From Albirhodobacter sp048262715 (GTDB lineage Bacteria > Pseudomonadota > Alphaproteobacteria > Rhodobacterales > Rhodobacteraceae), in contig JBLXEV010000001.1 of assembly GCA_048262715.1 (NCBI GenBank), positions 469,149 to 533,148 on the forward strand: a stretch of DNA of 64,000 bases. Direction: 5' to 3'. A program made the translations under genes and the position numbers. This document shows positions 25,350 to 34,558 of the stretch, in pieces (position 1 is the stretch's first letter; every line of letters begins with the position of its first letter). The notes beneath the pieces are model-generated. The model was not told where the DNA came from and searched no databases. It saw only the letters and a program-made list of their open reading frames with translations.

Positions 25350-26144
25350 TTAGTCGTGCGTGACAAGCCCGACAATCGGCCCCATCGGTGCGCCCAGATC
25401 CTCACGCCCGATCCCCGGTGCGGTAAGGCGCGAGATCGATCCGTCGAAATAGAGCGCATCGGGCGTCGAGAGACCGTCCCGGAACAGCTTTGCAAATTCG
25501 TAGAAGGTGACGGCCCTATTCGAGATCGCGAAAAACGCATGGCTGCCGTCCGCGCTGATACCAACCCCGTTGCGGATATGGCGCGAGTCGCTGTCAGGCA
25601 GGAATCTTGGATGCATCGCGCCGTCGATCACCAGCATCGGCCCTGATTGGCTCGCAAAGCGGCAGTCTGTCGGGGCGAGCGCATAGGCGCGCGATTCTAT
25701 GACTTCGAGCCGATCTCCCCAGCAAAATACCCCGTTCGGCAGCAGCCCGAAATTGCCCGGACCCTCGGAGGTCACAACCCCCATCCTTTGTGCGCCATTC
25801 TCGATATATAGGCCCACAGGGCTGCGATCCGCGTGATACATCCCCGCGTTCATTGCGAAGGCGAGATGCTCTTTAGGGCCGAGCCCCGCGCGCAACCGCT
25901 CCCATGTGGCAACTGGATTCCCATCCGGCGCGGTGTGCCATAAGCGCAGATCGTCGCCGAGTTTGACCTCGCAGACCGTATAGGAAAGCCCGTCAAACCC
26001 CAAATCACGGCAAGGGCCGCTGGGCTGTTCTGCACGGCCCAGCATCGCGCCGCCAATCACCACCACCAGCGCCGTCAGCGCTGCCAGCAGCCTTAACCGC
26101 TTACGTTTCGGGGGCGTCATCATCGTCATCGCGCGCGGCGACAT
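25350..26144 (-). CDS. Phosphodiester glycosidase (NAGPA/DUF2233) family protein
   Basis: A 264-aa protein with an N-terminal membrane or signal segment (about residues 17-37, LRLLAALTALVVVIGGAML) and a DUF2233 domain: FAMNAGMYHADRSPVGLYIENG, then GNFGLLPNGVF, QSGPMLVIDG and SRHIRNGVGI, ending in DALYFDGSIS. The family includes the mammalian uncovering enzyme and bacterial periplasmic glycosidases; the substrate here is unknown. The start overlaps the rbfA 3' end by 20-44 bases depending on which of several clustered ATGs is used, implying coupled translation. Confidence 0.8.
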   Translation of the reverse strand: MSPRAMTMMTPPKRKRLRLLAALTALVVVIGGAMLGRAEQPSGPCRDLGFDGLSYTVCEVKLGDDLRLWHTAPDGNPVATWERLRAGLGPKEHLAFAMNAGMYHADRSPVGLYIENGAQRMGVVTSEGPGNFGLLPNGVFCWGDRLEVIESRAYALAPTDCRFASQSGPMLVIDGAMHPRFLPDSDSRHIRNGVGISADGSHAFFAISNRAVTFYEFAKLFRDGLSTPDALYFDGSISRLTAPGIGREDLGAPMGPIVGLVTHD

Positions 26145-26523
26145 CGCGCATCACCTTTTCATCGGCGAAGAGACGGCGGGTCTCGTCCATCCGGTCGAAG
26201 GTCTCGTCGATACGGAACCGCAGATCGGGCGCAAATTTCAGCGTGAGCTGCTTTGAGACGAGATGCCGCAGCTCGCCCTTGTTGCGCCGCAGCGCCAACA
26301 AAAGCTCCTCGCCGCCTTGCCCGCCGAGCGGCAGGACATAGACGGTGGCGATCTTGTAATCGCTGGTCGTCACGACCTCGCCGACTGTCACCGAAAACCG
26401 GTTCAGGTCGGGGTCATGCACATCGCCGCGCATGAGCACATCCGAAAGGGTGCGCCGGATCAGCTCGCCTACGCGCAGCTGACGTTGGTTGGGCCCGCGG
26501 CCCGAGGAGGTGTTCTTTGCCAT
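26101..26523 (-). CDS. rbfA: 30S ribosome-binding factor A
   Basis: A 140-aa KH-fold protein that acts late in 30S maturation. Family motifs are RVGELIRRTLSDVLMRG, VGEVVTTSDYKIATVYV and KFAPDLRFRIDETFDR. A strongly acidic tail (DDDDDAPET) follows. ATG 26523 is chosen; a GTG at 26541 is in frame. It is the first gene of a minus-strand operon and is divergent from dapB with a 107-base gap that must hold both promoters. Confidence 0.93.
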   Translation of the reverse strand: MAKNTSSGRGPNQRQLRVGELIRRTLSDVLMRGDVHDPDLNRFSVTVGEVVTTSDYKIATVYVLPLGGQGGEELLLALRRNKGELRHLVSKQLTLKFAPDLRFRIDETFDRMDETRRLFADEKVMRDVAARDDDDDAPET

Positions 26524-26630
26524 ATCCCGCACATAATCCACGAATGCCCGCGCCGCAACGGGGCTTTGCCAAAGCTACCGCAACCGTATAGGAAATGCGC
26601 AATCACAAATCCGGCAAGATTGAGGCCCCA

Positions 26631-27443
26631 ATGACCCATCCGCTCCCCGGCATCGTTATCACTGGTATCTCCGGCCGTATGGGCCAGATGCTTGCGCGCA
26701 CGGTAAACGCCTCCGACAAGGCCCGCCTTGTGGGCGCGGTGGAGCGCACGGGCCATGATTGGGTTGGCAAGGATCTGGGCGTCTGCATGGGCGGAGCGGC
26801 CTCAGGCGTGATTGTCACCGATGATGCGCTGGAGGCTTTCTCGGTTGCCCAAGCGGTGATCGACTTTACCGCCCCTGCGGCGACGGTCGAGTTTGCCGCG
26901 CTCGCCGCGCAGGCGCGTTGCACCCATGTGATCGGGACGACGGGATTTGAGCCCGAGCATCTCGCCAAGATCAAAGCCGCCGCCCGCCATGCGGTGATCG
27001 TGCGCGCGGGCAATATGTCGCTTGGCGTCAACCTGCTGACGCAGCTCACGAAGAAAGTGGCGCAGGCGTTGGATGCGGATTGGGATGTCGAGGTGGTCGA
27101 ATATCACCACAATAAAAAGGTCGATGCGCCTTCCGGCACCGCCTTGATGCTGGGGGAAGCGGCGGCGGAAGGCCGCGGCATTGCGCTCGACGAGAACAAG
27201 GAATCGGGCCGCGACGGGATCACCGGCGCGCGGGCAAAAGGCGCGATCGGCTTTTCGGCTGTGCGCGGCGGCGATATCGTGGGCGAGCATGATGTGCTCT
27301 TCGCGGGCGAGGGGGAACGGATCATCCTGCGCCACGTCGCCACAGATCGCAGCATCTTCGCGCGCGGAGCCCTGCGCGCCGCCCTTTGGGGGCAGAGCCA
27401 AAATCCCGGCGAATATGATATGATGGATGTGCTCGGCATCTAA
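26631..27443 (+). CDS. dapB: 4-Hydroxy-tetrahydrodipicolinate reductase
   Basis: A 270-aa enzyme of lysine and diaminopimelate synthesis. NAD(P)H binding is at IVITGISGRMGQML (residues 7-20), with VIDFTAPAATVE and GTTGF downstream; the catalytic/substrate segment is VEYHHNKKVDAPSGTA. ATG 26631 has GAGG upstream; the frame extends 12 codons further. Length is standard. A terminator follows. Confidence 0.95.
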   Translation: MTHPLPGIVITGISGRMGQMLARTVNASDKARLVGAVERTGHDWVGKDLGVCMGGAASGVIVTDDALEAFSVAQAVIDFTAPAATVEFAALAAQARCTHVIGTTGFEPEHLAKIKAAARHAVIVRAGNMSLGVNLLTQLTKKVAQALDADWDVEVVEYHHNKKVDAPSGTALMLGEAAAEGRGIALDENKESGRDGITGARAKGAIGFSAVRGGDIVGEHDVLFAGEGERIILRHVATDRSIFARGALRAALWGQSQNPGEYDMMDVLGI

Positions 27444-27468
27444 GGCCACCAACTATCGCAACTCTAGC

Positions 27469-27497
27469 AAAAGGCGCTCGATCGGGGCGCCTTTTTG
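27469..27497 (+). terminator. Rho-independent terminator of dapB
   Basis: AAAAGGCGC (27469-27477) pairs with GCGCCTTTT (27487-27495) around a 9-base loop, followed by TTG. Confidence 0.75.
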
Positions 27498-27771
27498 TGT
27501 CTGGGATATGTGTTGCTCGCGCGGGATTGATCGTTGGTGCGGGGCTGGCAGAAGAATGTCGGGCCTCTCTGGCCCAGTGTTGCAGATTTTCAGGATCCCG
27601 CCGAAGGCCAGAACCACGCGATATCGGGCCGAACGTTAAGCATTTCTGGTGGAAGTCGCACATTGGTGCGAGGTGGGGCAAGGTCAGCAGGGCGGGACTT
27701 TGCTGCCGTCTATTCTCGCGCCCGAGAGAAACGGCGACTTTTCTTTCGCATAACTTGAGGAAAGGTTTAAA
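27498..27771. other. Gene-free stretch of decayed-looking sequence
   Basis: Between the dapB terminator and the next gene I find no frame with coding character. Only short overlapping ORFs occur, none with a ribosome site. The base composition is mixed and less GC-biased than the neighbours. It holds no tRNA or strong repeat I can see. It may be the decayed remnant of the insertion that brought in the following gene, or an intergenic repeat of the family; I cannot tell which. Confidence 0.4.
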
Positions 27772-28095
27772 ATGCTTTTAGACGACGAAATATTTATCTG
27801 GGCCTGCAAGTGCCTGAGCGGTGAAATCTCTACCGAAATGAGGATGATAGTCCTGAAAATGGACGGTAAAAAGGCAAAATTCAGATACTATCTGGACCGA
27901 GAACCATCTGAATTTACACGTGAAAGGGCAGAAGTCGTAGCGGTAAATTTTGACTCCGGTTTAAGTCGTGCGCTCGATGTTCTCGACATTGAATTTGAGT
28001 ACTCAACAGAGCCCTTGGGAAAACTGGATGTTCTTGACGGCGCACTGTTCAGACGCTGGGAGAACGACACTTGCGGCACTGAACAAGACCAATGA
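27772..28095 (+). CDS. Orphan immunity-protein-like hypothetical protein
   Basis: A 107-aa acidic cytosolic protein. AGGAAAGG precedes the ATG. Its base composition (AAA, GAA, ATA and TTT codons common) is clearly unlike the GC-rich neighbours, a sign of transfer. The pattern of a short N-terminal helix, a charged beta segment (MIVLKMDGKKAKFRYYLDRE), a GxxSxxxxE(x)AEVVA-like helix and a C-terminal YSTEPLGKLDVLDGALFRRWE resembles small proteins often found as orphan immunity genes of polymorphic-toxin loci. This is pattern memory, not a search result. No toxin gene is adjacent. Alternative: an unrelated ORFan. Confidence 0.6.
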   Translation: MLLDDEIFIWACKCLSGEISTEMRMIVLKMDGKKAKFRYYLDREPSEFTRERAEVVAVNFDSGLSRALDVLDIEFEYSTEPLGKLDVLDGALFRRWENDTCGTEQDQ

Positions 28096-28178
28096 GAAAG
28101 TGAACTCTGGGCGCGAACCGGACCTTCGTCGCGATCCATCTGAAGGCGAACGTCATCTGGCGCTCGGCGGTCTCGCGA

Positions 28179-28379
28179 TCAGAAATCGACCGCGAGCCCC
28201 TTTTTCTCCCAATCGCCATAGCGCACGGGTTCCGGCCCGTCGCGGCCACCCAATTCCGTCGGCAGCTCAGCCTTCGCCGCCTTGCGCCGTTCTTCGGCCT
28301 CTGCCAAAGCGCGCAGCGCCGCGGGGGGCAGATCGGCGGGGTAGTCTTCGGCTTGCGGGGTCTCGCTTTCGTCGCTCAT
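28179..28379 (-). CDS. DUF1674 / SDHAF4-like small protein
   Basis: A 66-aa protein ending in the family signature GPEPVRYGDWEKKGLAVDF, shared with the eukaryotic succinate dehydrogenase assembly factor 4. The N-terminal part is acidic and Ala-rich. In alphaproteobacteria this family likely helps flavinylated SdhA mature (inference from the mitochondrial protein). AAGGA lies before the ATG. It is divergent from rsmB. Confidence 0.82.
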   Translation of the reverse strand: MSDESETPQAEDYPADLPPAALRALAEAEERRKAAKAELPTELGGRDGPEPVRYGDWEKKGLAVDF

Positions 28380-28463
28380 CGGGCGTTCCTTTTGGGCTTG
28401 GGCTTTTCATAGCGCCTGCCTTGATATAGGGCCTGCGCGACCATCACTCAACAGGAGCAGGGC

Positions 28464-29738
28464 ATGGCAATCGCGGATCCGGCACGAATGGCAGCTTTGG
28501 CGCTTCTCGCAGGGGCTTATGAGGCAGGTGTCACGATCTCGGATCAGATTGCCGCTGGCGCTCTCGACCACCTCGCGCCGGGGGATCGCGGGCGCGCGCA
28601 ACGCCTCGCGCTCTCTACGCTGCGCAACGGCGGTCGCGCCGATAAGGTGCTCAAAGCCTTCGTGCGCCGTCGCCCGCCTGTCGATATTCAAATCCTGCTC
28701 TATCTCGCGACGGTTGAGATGCTGGAGGAAGGCGTCGCGCCGCATGGCGTGGTATCCACCGCCGTTAGTCTTGCGCGTTCCGGCGGGCCGAGCACCGAAA
28801 GCTATGCGGGGCTGATCAACGCCGTGCTGCGCAAAGTCGCCGATGTGACGCCGGAGGCTTGGGCGAAAATCCCCGCGCCGGAGCTTCCGGGCTGGCTGCG
28901 CGGGCGGTTGATGTCCGCCTATGGCAAGGTAAACACACAGAAAATGGAAGTCGCCCATACCAAGGGTGCCGCGCTGGACATCACCGCCAAGGGCGATCCG
29001 AGCGCGCTGATCGAGGCGCTGGGCGCCACGCTTTTGCCGACGGGTTCGCTGCGGATTCCTGCTCGCGCGCAGGTCAGCGAGCTGCCCGGATTTGCCGAGG
29101 GGCACTGGTGGGTGCAGGACGCCGCCGCCGCGCTGGCCGCAAAAGCGCTCGATGCGCAGCCGGGCGAGCGGGTGCTTGATCTATGCGCCGCGCCGGGCGG
29201 CAAAACCATGCAGCTCGCCGCGACGGGCGCGAAGGTGACCGCCTTGGATATGTCGCGCCCGCGTCTCAAACGTGTGCATGAGAATTTGGAACGCACGGGG
29301 CTGAGTGCCGAGGTCATCGCCGAGGATGCGCTGCATTATGCACCCGAGCAACCCTATGACGCGATCCTGTTGGATGCGCCCTGTTCGGCGACGGGAACGA
29401 TTCGCCGTCACCCCGATTTGCCCTTCGTGCGCGACCCCTCGACGCTCAAAGAGGTCTTCGCGCTGCAAACCGCGATGCTCGATCACGCGTTGACGCTGCT
29501 GGCGCCCAAGGGGCGTCTGGTGTTCTGCACCTGCTCGCTCTTGCCCGAGGAAGGCGAGGAGCAGATCAAATCCGCGCTCGCCCGCCACGATGGCCTGCGT
29601 ACTCTGCCAATCGTGCTGGAAGGCGTCGATCCGGAGTGGATGACACCAGAGGGTGGTTTGCGCTTGCGGCCCGATTACTGGGCCGATCTGGGCGGGATGG
29701 ATGGCTTCTATATCGCGATCCTCAGCCGTGAGGCGTGA
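28464..29738 (+). CDS. rsmB: 16S rRNA (cytosine-5) methyltransferase, RsmB type
   Basis: A 424-aa protein: an N-terminal NusB-like RNA-binding domain (about 1-130) and a SAM-dependent methyltransferase (about 140-424) with VLDLCAAPGGKTMQLA (SAM site), ILLDAPCSATGTIRRHPD (catalytic motif IV Cys) and VFCTCSLLPEEGE (motif VI Cys). Both catalytic cysteines are present. GGAG lies upstream of the ATG. It is followed 86 bases later by the heparinase-family gene. Confidence 0.92.
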   Translation: MAIADPARMAALALLAGAYEAGVTISDQIAAGALDHLAPGDRGRAQRLALSTLRNGGRADKVLKAFVRRRPPVDIQILLYLATVEMLEEGVAPHGVVSTAVSLARSGGPSTESYAGLINAVLRKVADVTPEAWAKIPAPELPGWLRGRLMSAYGKVNTQKMEVAHTKGAALDITAKGDPSALIEALGATLLPTGSLRIPARAQVSELPGFAEGHWWVQDAAAALAAKALDAQPGERVLDLCAAPGGKTMQLAATGAKVTALDMSRPRLKRVHENLERTGLSAEVIAEDALHYAPEQPYDAILLDAPCSATGTIRRHPDLPFVRDPSTLKEVFALQTAMLDHALTLLAPKGRLVFCTCSLLPEEGEEQIKSALARHDGLRTLPIVLEGVDPEWMTPEGGLRLRPDYWADLGGMDGFYIAILSREA

Positions 29739-29824
29739 CACAAGAAAGATTGATCCCGTGACTCGCGGCACCGTGCAAACTATGGTGCGGGCAACCTAAG
29801 AATCCGAACGGGGTAACCGGCGAA

Positions 29825-31600
29825 ATGGCAGGGCGGTCAGGGCATTGGCAGGAAGAGGCGCGCGGAACGATGCGCGCCCGTGCCATACGCCTGCGCAACC
29901 GCGCTGCGTCTTGGCGGGCGGCCCGTGCCCGCCCCGCCAGCGGTTTAACCAGCCAGCCCGAGCCGCGCACGATTGGCTCTTTTGCGCGTGGACGGCAGTT
30001 GATCGCGGGCAACTTCCTATTTGCAGGGTTTCTGATCGAAGGGCCAGATCTCTCGATCTGGGATCTACCGATGCCCGACCCTGCCTTTGAGGAGGCGCTA
30101 CACGGCTGCGCGTGGCTCGATGATCTGGCAGCGGTTGGCGACCCGAAAGCGCGGATGCGAGCGCAGGATTGGACGTTTGACTGGATCACGCGGTTTGGCG
30201 GCGGGCGCGGTGCGGGCTGGACGCCTGATCTGACGGGCCGCCGCCTGATCCGTTGGATCAACCATGCAATCTTGCTGCTCAACGGGCAGGATCGCGCAAA
30301 AGCCGATGCGTTTTTCCTGACGCTCGCGCAGCAAACCCTATTTCTCTCACGGCGCTGGAGATCTGCCTCGCCTGGATTGCCGCGCTTTGAGGCGCTGACT
30401 GGCCTGATCTACGCCGGTCTGACCCTGACGGGAATGGAGCAGTTCGCCGCCCCTGCTGCACGGGCCTTGGCGCTGGAATGCGAAACCGAGATTGATGCGG
30501 AAGGTGGCATCCCGACGCGCAATCCCGAAGAACTCCTCGAAGTCTTTACGCTGCTGACATGGGCTGCGGCAGCTCTTTCCGAGGCGGGGCGGTCCCCGCA
30601 GCCAGCCCATCTCGCGGCCATCTCGCGGATCGCGCCCACGTTGCGCGCGCTGCGCCATGCGGATGGGGGACTGGCGCGGTTTCATGGCGGCGCGCGCGGT
30701 TTGGAAGGCCGGCTCGATCACGCGCTCGCGTCGTCCGGGGTTAAAGCTGGGGCGCGCGAAGGGCTTGCGATGGGGTTCGCGCGGGTCAGTGCGGGCCGAT
30801 CCACACTGATCTTGGATGCCGCCAGCCCGCCAGTTGGCCGAGCCTCCAGCAATGCCCATGCCTCGACGCTGGCCTTCGAGATGACTTCGGGCCGCCGCCC
30901 GCTGATCGTCAACTGCGGCTCCGGCGCGGCGTTTGGGCCGGAATGGCACCGCGCAGGCCGCGCCACGCCGTCGCATTCGGCCCTCTCCATTTCGGGATAT
31001 TCGTCGTCGCGCCTAGGGCCGGATGGCGGTGAGGGCGTCGCAGCGCGCGGGCAAATGCTGGAGACGCCGCGCGACGTCTGGGTAAAATTCGAGCCGATGC
31101 CTGCGGGGATACAGCTGATTTCAGGCCATGATGGCTATGTGCCCACCCACGGGCTGACGCATATTCGCGAGCTCGCGTTCTCCCAAGATGGCCGAATGCT
31201 CGAAGGCACAGACACTTTGGGGGCGATGTCGGCGGCGGATCGACGCCACTATGACGAGATTTTTGAGCGCGGAGGCTTGCAAGGCACCGCCTTCGATATC
31301 CGCTTCCATCTACATCCCGATGTCGATGCAGCGCTGGATATGGGCGGCGCGGCTGTCTCAATGGCGCTGAAATCCGGCGAGATCTGGATTTTCCGCCATG
31401 ATGGCGCTGCCGATTTGCGGCTGGAGCCTTCTGTTTACCTCGAAAAAGGCCGCATGCGCCCGCGTGCGGCACAACAAATCGTGCTTTCTGCCCGTGTTCT
31501 TGATTTCGCTTGCCAGATTGGCTGGACCTTGTCGAAAGCACAGGATACCCCCGCCGCCATCCGCGACATTGACCGCGATCCGCTGCCCAATGACGATTGA
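29825..31600 (+). CDS. Heparinase II/III-family protein
   Basis: A 591-aa protein with an alpha/alpha-toroid N-terminal half (about 60-330, with RRLIRWINHAILLL and RHADGGLARFHGG) and a C-terminal beta-sandwich heparinase II/III-like domain (about 350-580, RPLIVNCGSGAAFGPEWHRAGRATPSHSALSI region). No clear signal peptide is visible. The substrate is unknown. It often sits directly before purH in Rhodobacteraceae (recalled, not searched), here 25 bases upstream. An alternative start is the ATG at 29870. Confidence 0.85.
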   Translation: MAGRSGHWQEEARGTMRARAIRLRNRAASWRAARARPASGLTSQPEPRTIGSFARGRQLIAGNFLFAGFLIEGPDLSIWDLPMPDPAFEEALHGCAWLDDLAAVGDPKARMRAQDWTFDWITRFGGGRGAGWTPDLTGRRLIRWINHAILLLNGQDRAKADAFFLTLAQQTLFLSRRWRSASPGLPRFEALTGLIYAGLTLTGMEQFAAPAARALALECETEIDAEGGIPTRNPEELLEVFTLLTWAAAALSEAGRSPQPAHLAAISRIAPTLRALRHADGGLARFHGGARGLEGRLDHALASSGVKAGAREGLAMGFARVSAGRSTLILDAASPPVGRASSNAHASTLAFEMTSGRRPLIVNCGSGAAFGPEWHRAGRATPSHSALSISGYSSSRLGPDGGEGVAARGQMLETPRDVWVKFEPMPAGIQLISGHDGYVPTHGLTHIRELAFSQDGRMLEGTDTLGAMSAADRRHYDEIFERGGLQGTAFDIRFHLHPDVDAALDMGGAAVSMALKSGEIWIFRHDGAADLRLEPSVYLEKGRMRPRAAQQIVLSARVLDFACQIGWTLSKAQDTPAAIRDIDRDPLPNDD

Positions 31601-31625
31601 CGTCCCCTCTAAAGGAAGAGCCCCC

Positions 31626-33212
31626 GTGACCCATCTTGTCCCCATGCAACGTGCCCTGATTTCTGTCTCAGACAAAACCGGCCTGATCGACTTCGCCCGC
31701 TCGCTCCAATCGCGCGGGATCGAGCTGCTCTCGACGGGCGGCACCGCGAAAGCGCTGCGCGAGGCGGGGATGGATGTGCGCGATGTGGCGGATGTCACCG
31801 GCTTCCCCGAGATGATGGATGGCCGCGTCAAAACGCTGCATCCGGCGGTGCATGGCGGGTTGCTCGCGCTGCGGGATAACAAAGAGCATGTCGAGGCGAT
31901 GGATACGCATGGGATCGCGCCGATTGATCTGCTGGTCGTCAACCTCTACCCGTTCGAGGCCGCTTTGGCGCGCGGGGCGGATTACGATGAGATGATCGAG
32001 AATATCGACATCGGTGGCCCTGCGATGATCCGCGCGGCCTCCAAAAACCACGCGTTCGTGGCGACCATCGTGGACGTGCAAGATTACGATGCCGTGCTCA
32101 AAGAGCTGGACGAGAACGACGGCAGGACCTCCTTCGCCTTCCGCCAGCGCCAAGCGCAAATCGCTTATGCCCGCACTGCGGCCTATGATGCGGCGGTCTC
32201 CACATGGATGGCGGGCGCGATTGACGAGACAGCCCCGCGCCGTGTGGCCTTCGCAGGCGAGATCGCGCAAACCCTGCGCTATGGCGAGAATCCGCATCAG
32301 CAAGCGGCTTTCTATCTCGATGGCACCAACCGCGCAGGCGTTGCCACCGCAAAGCAGCTTCAGGGCAAAGAGCTTTCCTATAACAACATCAACGATACCG
32401 ATGCGGCGTTTGAACTGGTCGCGGAATTCGGCAGCGATGTGCCTGCCGTGGCGATCATCAAACACGCGAACCCGTGCGGTGTCGCCACAGGCGCGACCCT
32501 GATCGAGGCCTATAACCGCGCCTTCGATTGCGACCGCACCTCGGCATTCGGCGGGATCATCGCGCTGAACCAGACGCTGGATGCAAAAACCGCGGAGGCC
32601 ATCACCGAGATCTTCTCCGAAGTGATTATCGCGCCCTCCGTAGATGAGGCCGCGAAAGAAGTGATCGCCAAGAAGAAGAACCTGCGCGTTTTGACGACGG
32701 GTGGCCTGCCGGATATCTCCGCGCCGATCACCACCTTCCGTCAAGTGGCGGGCGGTTTCCTCGTGCAGGGCAAAGACAATGGCGCGATCACGATGGAGGA
32801 TCTCAAAGTTGTCACAGAGCGCAAGCCGACCGAGCAAGAGCTGAAAGATCTGCTGTTTGCCTGGAAAGTTGCGAAACACGTGAAATCCAACGCGATCATC
32901 TACGTCAAAGACGGTGCGACGGTGGGCGTTGGCGCGGGCCAGATGAGCCGCGTGGATTCGACACGTATCGCCGCGCAAAAAGCCCGCGATATGGCGGAGG
33001 CTTGCGGCTTTGATGCGCCGCTGACGCAGGGCTCTGTTGTGGCCTCCGATGCGTTCTTCCCGTTCGCAGATGGCTTGATCACGGCGGCAGAAGCTGGCGC
33101 GACGGCAATCATCCAACCGGGTGGCTCGATGCGCGACCAAGAGGTGATTGACGCAGCCAATGAGCGCGGTCTCGCGATGGTCTTCACCGGAATGCGCCAC
33201 TTCCGTCACTAA
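31626..33212 (+). CDS. purH: Bifunctional AICAR transformylase / IMP cyclohydrolase
   Basis: A 528-aa enzyme for the last two steps of IMP synthesis. N-terminal cyclohydrolase domain (about 1-200, RALISVSDKTGLIDFAR, LLSTGGTAKALRE, GRVKTLHPAVHGG) and C-terminal transformylase domain (IKHANPCGVA, SNAIIYVKDGATVGVGAGQMSRVDS-type blocks, ending in MVFTGMRHFRH). The start is a GTG at 31626 with AAGGAAG seven bases upstream, better placed than the ATG six codons later. A long GC hairpin follows without a T tract. Confidence 0.95.
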   Translation: MTHLVPMQRALISVSDKTGLIDFARSLQSRGIELLSTGGTAKALREAGMDVRDVADVTGFPEMMDGRVKTLHPAVHGGLLALRDNKEHVEAMDTHGIAPIDLLVVNLYPFEAALARGADYDEMIENIDIGGPAMIRAASKNHAFVATIVDVQDYDAVLKELDENDGRTSFAFRQRQAQIAYARTAAYDAAVSTWMAGAIDETAPRRVAFAGEIAQTLRYGENPHQQAAFYLDGTNRAGVATAKQLQGKELSYNNINDTDAAFELVAEFGSDVPAVAIIKHANPCGVATGATLIEAYNRAFDCDRTSAFGGIIALNQTLDAKTAEAITEIFSEVIIAPSVDEAAKEVIAKKKNLRVLTTGGLPDISAPITTFRQVAGGFLVQGKDNGAITMEDLKVVTERKPTEQELKDLLFAWKVAKHVKSNAIIYVKDGATVGVGAGQMSRVDSTRIAAQKARDMAEACGFDAPLTQGSVVASDAFFPFADGLITAAEAGATAIIQPGGSMRDQEVIDAANERGLAMVFTGMRHFRH

Positions 33213-33221
33213 CCGATTATC

Positions 33222-33254
33222 CGCCCCTGCCTGCCAGATCGGCGGGCGGGGGCG
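33222..33254 (+). other. Strong GC hairpin between purH and lspA
   Basis: CGCCCC plus GCCTGCC pair with GGCGGGC plus GGGGCG around a short loop (about 33222-33254; one G-U and one bulge). No run of T follows, so it is more likely a processing or mRNA-stabilising element, or a Rho-assisted terminator, than a classic terminator. Confidence 0.4.
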
Positions 33255-33275
33255 CCTTGGCTTTTGGGGGTCGAT

Positions 33276-33764
33276 ATGCGTTTGACTGCGATTGTGGCTG
33301 GGCTGATCTTTCTGATCGATCAGATCTCGAAATATTACGTGGTTCATATCCTGAACCTTGATCGCAAGCTGGCGATTGATGTGATCCCGCCATGGCTCAA
33401 CCTGCGGATGGCGTGGAACCAGGGGATGAACTTTGGCCTGTTTTCCGGCGAGGACCAACTCACGCGCTGGGGGCTGATCGTGATTGCCTTGATGATTTCA
33501 ATCTGGGTTTGGGTTTGGGTCGCGCGCTCGCAGCAGGGGCGCTGGGCAAAAGCCTCTGCGGGTTTGCTGATCGGCGGTGCCCTCGGCAATGTGATCGATC
33601 GGATCTGGTATGGTGCGGTAGCGGATTTTCTCAACATGTCGTTGCCCGGAATGGCGAACCCCTATTCGTTCAATGTCGCGGATATTACGATCTTCGCGGG
33701 GGCCATCGGCCTCGTGCTGTTCTCGTCGGATGCGGAGAAACCCCGCCGAAAAGAGGCGCGCTGA
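33276..33764 (+). CDS. lspA: Lipoprotein signal peptidase II
   Basis: A 162-aa membrane protein with four hydrophobic segments. It cleaves prolipoprotein signal peptides. The catalytic aspartates lie in GAVADF and FNVADI; the family block GGALGNVIDR is intact. GGGGGT lies just before ATG 33276; a TTG at 33264 is also in frame. The next gene encodes a lipoprotein, a likely substrate. Confidence 0.92.
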   Translation: MRLTAIVAGLIFLIDQISKYYVVHILNLDRKLAIDVIPPWLNLRMAWNQGMNFGLFSGEDQLTRWGLIVIALMISIWVWVWVARSQQGRWAKASAGLLIGGALGNVIDRIWYGAVADFLNMSLPGMANPYSFNVADITIFAGAIGLVLFSSDAEKPRRKEAR

Positions 33765-33852
33765 GCGGATCATCGCGTTACCTACGTGACGGGCGCGGAT
33801 TTCCGCGTTAAGAGGGTTCGGGATTGGTAAGAGACGGCTCAACGGGGGCAAA

Positions 33853-34467
33853 ATGGCAGGTCGCGAGATGACACGTCACATGACGGTAGGCCGGATGATT
33901 GCGCGGCGCGCAGTCGCGGCGGGCGCATCGGGTGCTGGCTTCGGCAAGCGCGCGGTGACCGTGCTCTGTTTCGGTGCCGTTTTGGCAGCGGCAGGCTGTA
34001 GCAGTGACGAGCCGCGCTTGATGAACCTGCGCAGCACGGGGGCTGGGCCGGATGAATTCTCGATTTTGCCGACCAAACCGTTGACCATGCCGCCAAATCT
34101 CGCGGCACTTCCCGCGCCGACCCCGGGCGCTGGCAATATCACCGATCAGAACCCGTTTGCCGATGCGGCCGCCGCTTTGGGCGGGAATGCCGCTGTGAAA
34201 AACCGCCCGTCCACGGATCGCGGACTTGTGTCCTACGCGTCGCGTCTGGGAACACAGGCAGATATCCGCAGCCAGCTTGCCTCGGAAGATCTGGAATGGC
34301 GGCGTGATAATGAGGGGCGCGTGCTGGAACGGCTCTTGAAGGTCAATGTTTACTACCGCGCCTATGCGCCGATGTCGCTTGACCAACATGCCGAGCTGGA
34401 ACGCTGGCGCGCGCTGGGCGTTCGCACGCCTGCAGCCCCGCCGCCGCCAGAGCTACTCGACCAGTGA
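33853..34467 (+). CDS. DUF3035 lipoprotein
   Basis: A 204-aa lipoprotein. A long basic leader (1-33) precedes a hydrophobic segment and the lipobox LAAAGC. The mature protein has the DUF3035 pattern: GPDEFSILPTKPLTMPPNLAALP, then EDLEWRRDNEGRVLERL, and a Pro-rich end. Family function is unknown, probably at the outer membrane. It lies between lspA and the M16 pair. The start is uncertain; ATG 33853 gives an unusually long leader, and the ATGs at codons 6, 10 and 15 are also possible. Confidence 0.75.
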   Translation: MAGREMTRHMTVGRMIARRAVAAGASGAGFGKRAVTVLCFGAVLAAAGCSSDEPRLMNLRSTGAGPDEFSILPTKPLTMPPNLAALPAPTPGAGNITDQNPFADAAAALGGNAAVKNRPSTDRGLVSYASRLGTQADIRSQLASEDLEWRRDNEGRVLERLLKVNVYYRAYAPMSLDQHAELERWRALGVRTPAAPPPPELLDQ

Positions 34468-34558
34468 TCAACTCACCGTTAGGCGGCTTGCCTAACGGGC
34501 GCTGATGCCACAGGTTCGCGGCAGAGGGCGCTCGCCCAAGCCGTTTGAGGTAGGTTTC

